Below, one piece after another: positions 1-4,952 of a DNA stretch of 6,473 nucleotides (positions within the stretch are counted from its first letter, which is position 1; the number at the start of each line of letters is the position of its first letter). The stretch comes from Candidatus Poseidoniales archaeon (GTDB lineage Archaea; Thermoplasmatota; Poseidoniia; Poseidoniales; Thalassarchaeaceae). The translations under genes and the position numbers were made by a program. The DNA is taken from NCBI GenBank assembly GCA_028821815.1, contig JAPKEY010000086.1:1-6473 (forward strand), read 5' to 3'. The notes beneath the pieces are model-generated. The model did not search any database. It saw nothing but the letters and a program-made list of their open reading frames with translations, and was not told where the DNA came from.

Positions 1-184
1 AATTATTGATGGACATATTTACGAAGTTGCTTTTGATGGAACCGATGCTGATGCTGAATTTTTAGAAAAATCAACTGGGTTGACAATTCTTGGTGATGCA
101 ATGGAAGAATTTTCCGACGATCAGATTTGTATCGCTACCGGTAAATCAACCCGTCGTAAACAACATTTAGCTCGAATGTATTAA
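1..184 (+). CDS. C-terminal end of an unrecognised protein (5' truncated)
   Basis: Only the last 60 codons lie in the window; the open frame runs from base 2 to a TAA at 182-184 and its start is off the left edge. The fragment begins IIDGHIYEVAFDGTDADAEF and ends in a basic tail, KSTRRKQHLARMY. The body is acidic and soluble-looking, with no membrane segment and no cysteine cluster (one Cys only). The frame is favoured over alternatives because it is open from the edge, has AT-rich third positions like the neighbouring genes, and reads as a balanced globular sequence. I do not recognise the family. Its stop interlocks with the stop of the convergent downstream gene (shared TTAA at 181-184), so no separate terminator fits between them. 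That this is coding is fairly sure; the function is unknown. Confidence 0.7.
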   Translation, partial: IIDGHIYEVAFDGTDADAEFLEKSTGLTILGDAMEEFSDDQICIATGKSTRRKQHLARMY

Positions 185-753
185 TCGCGAGCTCTCCACC
201 CATTTACGATGTACCACACGCTCATCAATAGTAGCAGCACATCAGGTATGCCAATATCGCCTGTCGGACTCCATGCTATATGTTCATCCATACGATGGAA
301 TTCCAGCCAATTTAGTTTCATACTGCTTGAACATGTCGCGTGCACTTCTACTGCACAACTTGCGAGTATATTTCCAAATCCGCAAAATAAGTTTACAAGA
401 ACACCGGTCGTTCCGAGTAAACCACCAAAAATACTCAATTTGTGTTTTATCGAACGCCCTGTAACCCCTTCATCTTCTATCGAGACAGATGGATTGGGTG
501 GCATGTCTTCTGGCATCGGAAGTGGCAGACCACCTTCGGGCATGTCATCGATTAGTAAATCAGCACCATCAATTTCAGAAAATTGCTCAACAAGGGCACG
601 TTTTGTTTCCCCTCGTGATATTCCAACATTGTCTAAAAATTCGGTCCCATAAATTCGCTCAGCCAAACTAGCCAAGACGGGATCATCGGCGATTTGCTGG
701 GCTGAAAGTTTGCCATCAAGGAGTTCCTTGAGACGACTATCATCCTCACTCAT
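181..753 (-). CDS. Small two-helix membrane protein with acidic N-terminal domain, function unknown
   Basis: A 190-residue protein. Residues 1-70 are soluble and charged (MSEDDSRLKELLDGKLSAQQ at the start, then IADDPVLASLAERIYG) and look helical. Residues 71-90 are a Pro/acidic linker (PEGGLPLPMPEDMPPNP). Two hydrophobic segments follow, about 107-131 and 168-184, separated by a loop of about 35 residues carrying Cys133 and Cys141; Cys124 lies in the first helix. The tail is short and basic (NGWRARD). No signal peptide is visible. The frame stays open to an ATG at 795, but the ATG at 753 is preferred because AGAGGGG lies 5 bases upstream and because the extra 14 residues overlap that site. 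It lies 69 bases after the C-terminal transketolase subunit on the same strand and may be co-transcribed. The N-terminal stretch resembles, from memory, N-termini of short membrane proteins in marine Group II archaea; no function is known to me. Confidence 0.75.
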   Translation of the reverse strand: MSEDDSRLKELLDGKLSAQQIADDPVLASLAERIYGTEFLDNVGISRGETKRALVEQFSEIDGADLLIDDMPEGGLPLPMPEDMPPNPSVSIEDEGVTGRSIKHKLSIFGGLLGTTGVLVNLFCGFGNILASCAVEVHATCSSSMKLNWLEFHRMDEHIAWSPTGDIGIPDVLLLLMSVWYIVNGWRARD

Positions 754-758
754 GCGTT

Positions 759-765
759 CCCCTCT
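759..765 (-). promoter_or_regulatory. Shine-Dalgarno site deciding the start of the small membrane protein
   Basis: The minus strand reads AGAGGGG, then AACGC, then ATG at 753. The 5-base spacing and purine-rich match to the 16S 3' end support 753 over the in-frame ATG at 795. Confidence 0.6.
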
Positions 766-822
766 GATGGGTGCGTGCCCCCACCTCTTCATCAAGGCTA
801 TGGAGCCGGGGGGGGTTCATAT

Positions 823-1770
823 TTACCTCCGAGAGATTGCACGTTGGGCTGCTTTCGAGATATCATTGGCCTTCATATGGAGCATTTCAAGCAATTCATC
901 ACTACCACCCGACTCTCCAAATCGATCTTGAACACCAATTCGCTCAACCGGAACCGGATATTCTGAAACAATACATTCGGCTACCGCACCACCAAGACCC
1001 CCGATGATGGAATGATCTTCAGCAGTTACAATCGCACCACATCGCTTGGCTAGATCAACGATTAATTCTGTATCTAATGGCTTGATTGTATGCATATCTA
1101 CAACTGTGGCTTCAATTCCCTGTTGCGATAGTGATTCTGCTGCATCAAGGGCCTCATTGAGCAATACACCACACGCGATAATGGCTACATCATCTCCAGT
1201 TCTGTGGATATGTCCCTTGCCGATTCGCAGTTGGGCGGCCGATTCTTCAGTGTAAGCACGACTGACTTTATTTCTGGCAGTGCGCATGTAGGAAGGTCGT
1301 TCATGGTGTCTTAGGGCAAGTGTCAATGCTTTTGCTGAAATATCGTCGCATGGATGCATGACTGTCATGTTGGGTAATGTGCGATATATAGCTAGATCTT
1401 CAATCGATTGGGCACTGGAGCCATCAGTTCCCGTATGGATTCCACCGTGGCTACCACAGAGGTGAACAACAATATTTGGCCTTGCGATTCCATTGCGAAC
1501 TTGCTCGAATCCTCTTTCACTGAAAATAGCAAAAGTGGAGGCAAATGGAATATATCCGGATGTCGACATACCAGCAGCAACCAGCATCATATTTTGTTCA
1601 GCGATTCCTAAACTCACAGTATGGCTTGGCTTTTCGGCTCTAAACATGCAAGATTTGGTAGATTTACCGAGATCCGCTTCTAAAACTACTACTCGGTCAT
1701 CACCGACCATTTCGAGGAGTGCTGCTCCGTAGCCATCTCGGCTCGCTCCACCACCGCTTGGAGCACTCAT
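823..1770 (-). CDS. Transketolase, C-terminal subunit (split archaeal-type)
   Basis: This 315-residue protein carries the pyrimidine-binding (PP-type) and C-terminal domains of transketolase. With the N-terminal subunit it would transfer two-carbon ketol units between sugar phosphates, using thiamine diphosphate, in the cytoplasmic non-oxidative pentose phosphate pathway. Residues 55-60 are GIAEQN, where Glu58 is the family's cofactor-activating glutamate. FASTFAIF (77-84) and GTDGSSAQSIEDLAIYR (114-130) are the usual conserved blocks of this domain. The C-terminal domain spans about 185-315, with VVDMHTIKPLD (223-233), EDHSIIGGLGGAV (251-263) and RFGESGGSDELL (283-294). Length fits free-standing archaeal and some bacterial C-terminal subunits. 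The start overlaps the stop of the N-terminal subunit gene as ATGA and is preceded by a strong GGAGGA. A 1-deoxyxylulose-5-phosphate synthase half is an alternative, but the separate subunits and sequence blocks fit transketolase better. Confidence 0.93.
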   Translation of the reverse strand: MSAPSGGGASRDGYGAALLEMVGDDRVVVLEADLGKSTKSCMFRAEKPSHTVSLGIAEQNMMLVAAGMSTSGYIPFASTFAIFSERGFEQVRNGIARPNIVVHLCGSHGGIHTGTDGSSAQSIEDLAIYRTLPNMTVMHPCDDISAKALTLALRHHERPSYMRTARNKVSRAYTEESAAQLRIGKGHIHRTGDDVAIIACGVLLNEALDAAESLSQQGIEATVVDMHTIKPLDTELIVDLAKRCGAIVTAEDHSIIGGLGGAVAECIVSEYPVPVERIGVQDRFGESGGSDELLEMLHMKANDISKAAQRAISRR

Positions 1771-2597
1771 GATAATTCCTCCATAGCCAAATTGAATTGT
1801 TCTTCATTGGGAGCTGCTCCATGGAACTTGGGATTGTTTTCCATGTATGAAACTCCTTTTCCTTTGATTGTGTGCATCACAATACATGCAGGTCCATCAA
1901 TCACTTGATCGGCCCAATCGATCGCGTTGACAACCTGCTGCATATCGTGCCCATCAATTTCCATTACCGCCCAACCAAAAGCAGCAAACTTTTCTGCAAC
2001 ATCGAACATTCGCATTTGTGATTCACAGAAATCATCGTTCTGGATACCGTTACGATCAACGATTACGTTCAAATTTCCAATTTCATGATGTACGGCAGCC
2101 ATCACACCTTCCCAAATTTGTCCTTCTTGTAATTCTCCATCACCAAGCATCACCCATGCTGTACGATCACTATCATCCAGTGTTGCGGCAAGTGCGCATC
2201 CTATGCCGAAGGATAATCCCATGCCAAGGCTACCCGCACTGAAATCAACACCAGGGCACCATTTCATGTCCACATGACCTTGGCAACTTCCACCGAGTTT
2301 TCGGTATGTCCACAAATCAGACTCAGTTAGAAACCCACGTTCATGCAGAATAGAATATACACCAGGGCTTGCATGCCCTTTGCTCATGATAAATCGGTCC
2401 CTATTACCCCACGTGGAATCATTTGTATCTACACGTAATCGGTGACCATACAGGCCAGTTAGCATGTCAATTGCGCTCAGGCTTCCACCTGGATGCCCTG
2501 CACCAATTCCATATACCATTCGAACTATGTTACGACGACATCGTTTAGCCATCATTTCTAGTTCAGCGATATCCAATCCCATGCCTCGTTCAGCCAT
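1767..2597 (-). CDS. Transketolase, N-terminal subunit (split archaeal-type)
   Basis: This 276-residue protein is the diphosphate-binding half of transketolase. Visible landmarks in order are GHPGG (34-38) with His35, SKGHAS (72-77) with His75, GSLGMGLSFGIGCA (122-135), the thiamine-diphosphate/Mg2+ motif that starts GDGELQEGQIWE (152-163) and continues to the metal-ligand region DRNGIQND (181-188), and HTIKGKGVSY (242-251) followed by FHG (258-260). All expected active-site blocks are present, so the enzyme looks intact. Length matches free-standing N-terminal subunits. The ATG at 2597 is chosen because AGGG lies 5 bases upstream; an in-frame ATG at 2582 has GAGG only 1 base away and is less likely. 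The gene starts 63 bases after the OPT transporter stop and ends in a 4-base ATGA overlap with its partner subunit, which argues for 1:1 coupled synthesis. Confidence 0.94.
   Translation of the reverse strand: MAERGMGLDIAELEMMAKRCRRNIVRMVYGIGAGHPGGSLSAIDMLTGLYGHRLRVDTNDSTWGNRDRFIMSKGHASPGVYSILHERGFLTESDLWTYRKLGGSCQGHVDMKWCPGVDFSAGSLGMGLSFGIGCALAATLDDSDRTAWVMLGDGELQEGQIWEGVMAAVHHEIGNLNVIVDRNGIQNDDFCESQMRMFDVAEKFAAFGWAVMEIDGHDMQQVVNAIDWADQVIDGPACIVMHTIKGKGVSYMENNPKFHGAAPNEEQFNLAMEELS
1777..1782 (-). promoter_or_regulatory. Strong Shine-Dalgarno of the transketolase C-terminal subunit
   Basis: GGAGGA on the minus strand sits 6 bases before the ATG at 1770, inside the last codons of the upstream gene. 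With the ATGA start/stop overlap it points to coupled translation of the two subunits. Confidence 0.7.
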
Positions 2598-2649
2598 GCC
2601 ATCCCTAATTTGGTCCTCACTCGGGGGGTCTTTGAGCGTTGCCGCAATA

Positions 2650-2674
2650 CAATGCGAATTTCAAGAGCGCATTG
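2650..2674. repeat. Small inverted repeat spanning the OPT gene stop
   Basis: CAATGCG (2650-2656) pairs with CGCATTG (2668-2674), a perfect 7-bp stem with an 11-base loop. The loop holds the TGA stop of the transporter gene (2661-2663 on the minus strand). No long T-run follows on the transcript side, so a classical intrinsic terminator is not indicated. It could be a weak processing or attenuation hairpin, or chance. Confidence 0.35.
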
Positions 2675-4829
2675 ATGGTGGTTTCAATGAGTTGATGAAT
2701 TTACGAATTCCATCTACCGCAATCGCAATCCAATCAATCAGCAGGTTGCCACGTCCATTCTTTGAACGTGGCATACCACGCGTCGCAAGATAAGTAAAGA
2801 CCAAGAAGAACCAAATAAAGAAAAGAAGAGATAGCCAAGTAGGAAGAGTGCCAATAACTCGTTCATCACACATTGAATGCCCAGTTACAGAATCAACGTA
2901 GGATTCGCTACAGAACCACTCAGCAGGAACTCGTATTGGCTTGACCAAATTTGCAATAACAATGAACATGGCAACAACTACACCCATTAGAGCTTCACCA
3001 GCAATCATTCCAGCCGAGAGTAGCAAACCACGTTTTGCGACTTCAGTACCTGCTTCAAGCGCCTCATCAGTAGGATCCCCTGACAATGAACCATCTACTC
3101 TCAGATGAGTGGTTCGCAATACGAAATGACTTAGAAGGCCGCCGATGAAGATGGTGGCTGAAAGATAGAATGGTAGATACATCCCAATTGCAACAGACAT
3201 TACAGGTAATCCCTTCCAAATGATAAGTATCGCAACTAAAACGCCCAATCCAAGCATTGGATAATTGACCGTCCCCCCGAAAATTCCTTCAATAAGTGTG
3301 CCAATAATTTCAGCCTGGGGGGCAGCCAAGGCACTGGAACATGTTGGATCATTGACAGGGGGGTTTGACATACAATATGTGTGTGTAATTCTATATGCAT
3401 CATTGAGGACGACCAAAGTAAGTGGTGCCATCACAGCTCCAGTAATGACTCCAACAATTTCCGCAATTTGCTGCTTCCATGGTGTAGCGCCTACCAAATG
3501 TCCAGTTTTCAAATCCTGCATTACGTCACCTGCGATTGCGGCATTTACAGCAACAACACTAGCAATAATCAGGGTCGCATACATCAATTCATTTTGCTCC
3601 ATTCCCAATAGCAGATCTCCAACAATCCAAACAAGTAGGGCTGTGGCCATCAATGTCGCGATTGTCATGCCTGAAACTGGTGAATTGCTTGAACCTACGA
3701 CACCCGCGATATATCCAGCAACCGCTGAGAAGAAAAATGCAGTCATGGCCAAGAATAACGACCCTACTGCACCCAGGATTATCGACTCCATCATAGAAGC
3801 ACCTTTCAGATTTAATCTCCATGTGTAGAAGATGAAAGTTAGGATTACGATTGCAATCAATACTGGCATCATTTTCTTCATAGGTAAATCTTGTTCAGTT
3901 CGTGGTAAACCTTGCACATCGTCGCCTAAATCAGAACCGAATACGCGCTTAACACCAGTCATGATTGTCTTTCTCATTGACCAAAGGGTCCACAGCCCGC
4001 CTACAACCATGCATCCTACACCGACAAATTTGACATGTGTACTCCATAGTGAATGGGCGCTATGTGCGAGATCCATGCCCCCACTTGGCCACCCATGAAC
4101 CAATCCATAAACTGGCGTAATTAACAGCACGCCGATAATGGCTCCAGTGAAAATATATGAGGCAATTCGTAACCCGACTATGTAGCCTACTGAAAGGAGT
4201 GCTAGAGATAAATCAGAAGCACCATAAATTCGCGCTCCAGCAATATCAATTCCTGCCATAACTTTCCCTTCAGCGATTTCAAATCCTTTGACAAACCATC
4301 CGTATAATGCACCCAAACCAAGCGCATAGAGAATGACAATCAAAGAAGAACCACCTTTTTCACCAGCGACAAGTACTTCTTCGCAAGCTATTCCTTCCGG
4401 ATACAATAACGCTTCCTCAACAATGAATACACGCCGCAATGCAATGGTGAAAATAGTACCCAAAACTCCTCCAAGAATTGCGACACAAAATACGGTAACA
4501 AAATTCATGTCACCTGCAAATCCCATTACAAGAAGTGCGGGCATGGTGAAAATGATTCCCGCAGCTAGTGATTCTCCTGCCGAGGTCATTGTTTGGACTA
4601 TATTATTTTCGAGAATTGTCACATCCTTGAACTTCATTAATCGAAGAAGTAACATCGACATAACTGCAGCTGGAATAGATGCGGATACTGTCATCCCCAT
4701 GTAGAGTCCAAGATACGTATTAGCGGCAGTCATCAGCGCCCCCAATATGATACCGAGGACAATTGCACGGACTGTTAATTCTGCAATATTCTTGTCAGCG
4801 GCCACGTATGGTGTGTGGATGGCCGTCAT
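2661..4829 (-). CDS. OPT-family oligopeptide transporter
   Basis: A 722-residue polytopic membrane protein of the prokaryotic branch of the OPT family. Members are thought to import small peptides or peptide-like metal chelates, probably driven by a proton gradient; the substrate here cannot be read from sequence. Family blocks seen are ADKNIAELTVRAIVLGIILG (11-30), GMTVSASIPAAVMSMLLLR (45-63), ENNIVQTMTSAGESLAAG (74-91), the NPxSG-like SNSPVSGMTIATL (381-393), GDVMQDLKTGHLVGATPWKQQ (434-454), and GLPVMSVAIGMYLPF (540-554) ending in IFIGG (560-564). Hydrophobic segments are spread throughout, at least a dozen; the last is about 663-683, followed by a basic tail and a possible amphipathic helix (696-715). 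Two polar loops each hold two cysteines (486/497 and 640/654). The frame is open to an ATG at 4952, but the 41 extra residues do not look like OPT, so 4829 is chosen; GTGGGG lies just 2 bases upstream, a poor spacing. It heads the minus-strand gene cluster. Confidence 0.92.
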   Translation of the reverse strand: MTAIHTPYVAADKNIAELTVRAIVLGIILGALMTAANTYLGLYMGMTVSASIPAAVMSMLLLRLMKFKDVTILENNIVQTMTSAGESLAAGIIFTMPALLVMGFAGDMNFVTVFCVAILGGVLGTIFTIALRRVFIVEEALLYPEGIACEEVLVAGEKGGSSLIVILYALGLGALYGWFVKGFEIAEGKVMAGIDIAGARIYGASDLSLALLSVGYIVGLRIASYIFTGAIIGVLLITPVYGLVHGWPSGGMDLAHSAHSLWSTHVKFVGVGCMVVGGLWTLWSMRKTIMTGVKRVFGSDLGDDVQGLPRTEQDLPMKKMMPVLIAIVILTFIFYTWRLNLKGASMMESIILGAVGSLFLAMTAFFFSAVAGYIAGVVGSSNSPVSGMTIATLMATALLVWIVGDLLLGMEQNELMYATLIIASVVAVNAAIAGDVMQDLKTGHLVGATPWKQQIAEIVGVITGAVMAPLTLVVLNDAYRITHTYCMSNPPVNDPTCSSALAAPQAEIIGTLIEGIFGGTVNYPMLGLGVLVAILIIWKGLPVMSVAIGMYLPFYLSATIFIGGLLSHFVLRTTHLRVDGSLSGDPTDEALEAGTEVAKRGLLLSAGMIAGEALMGVVVAMFIVIANLVKPIRVPAEWFCSESYVDSVTGHSMCDERVIGTLPTWLSLLFFIWFFLVFTYLATRGMPRSKNGRGNLLIDWIAIAVDGIRKFINSLKPPSMRS

Positions 4830-4887
4830 ATCCCCACGACTTCGATTAGGATTGTCAAGCATCCGGTTGACCAAACAGAAAATGTTC

Positions 4888-4905
4888 AGGTCCCTACTGG
4901 GACCT
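4888..4905. promoter_or_regulatory. Perfect inverted repeat, candidate operator
   Basis: AGGTCCC (4888-4894), spacer TACT, and GGGACCT (4899-4905) form a perfect 7+7 dyad with 4 bases between the arms. It is central in the divergent region, about 58 bases upstream of the transporter start and 47 bases upstream of the ATPase start. Symmetry of this size suits a dimeric helix-turn-helix regulator. Binding is inferred, not shown, and no regulator gene is in the window. Confidence 0.5.
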
Positions 4906-4915
4906 CTAACATGAG

Positions 4916-4923
4916 TATCATAA
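4916..4923 (+). promoter_or_regulatory. TATA-like element for the P-type ATPase gene
   Basis: TATCATAA is the best A/T-rich hexamer-scale match on the plus strand of the divergent region. With the usual archaeal distance of about 25-27 bases it would start transcription near 4945-4950, giving a leaderless or nearly leaderless mRNA for the ATG at 4953. This fits the absence of a Shine-Dalgarno before that ATG. On the other strand it reads TTATGATA and could serve the transporter instead. Confidence 0.35.
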
Positions 4924-4952
4924 GCAAGCGCACACCACGACATTGTGTTCAT

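Larger units (their letters stand above)
4830..4952. promoter_or_regulatory. Divergent promoter region between OPT transporter and P-type ATPase
   Basis: This 123-base stretch lies between the chosen start codons of two genes that point away from each other, so both promoters should sit in it. It contains the inverted repeat at 4888-4905 and a TATA-like element at 4916-4923. For the transporter, the A/T-rich block around 4876-4886 or the complement of 4916-4923 could be the TATA box; neither is a strong consensus match. Confidence 0.55.

Noticed and set aside
209..652. Plus-strand open frame of 147 codons opposite the small membrane protein
   Set aside because: It is antisense to a frame with a good ribosome site and membrane helices; its translation is Ser/Pro-rich and low in complexity, typical of a shadow frame.
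754..822. Possible terminator or small RNA in the gap after the transketolase C-subunit
   Set aside because: The C-rich run on the transcript strand has no convincing stem partner and no T-run follows, so I see only the ribosome site and the homopolymer.
823..1770. 1-deoxyxylulose-5-phosphate synthase or a pyruvate dehydrogenase E1 beta subunit
   Set aside because: The pair of 276- and 315-residue subunits and the blocks GHPGG, KGHAS, HTIKGKGV and GIAEQN fit split transketolase better; archaea of this kind generally use the mevalonate route.
3265..3828. Plus-strand open frame of 187 codons inside the OPT gene
   Set aside because: It is antisense to conserved OPT motifs and its Thr/Ile/Ala-rich translation is what reverse-complemented membrane codons give.
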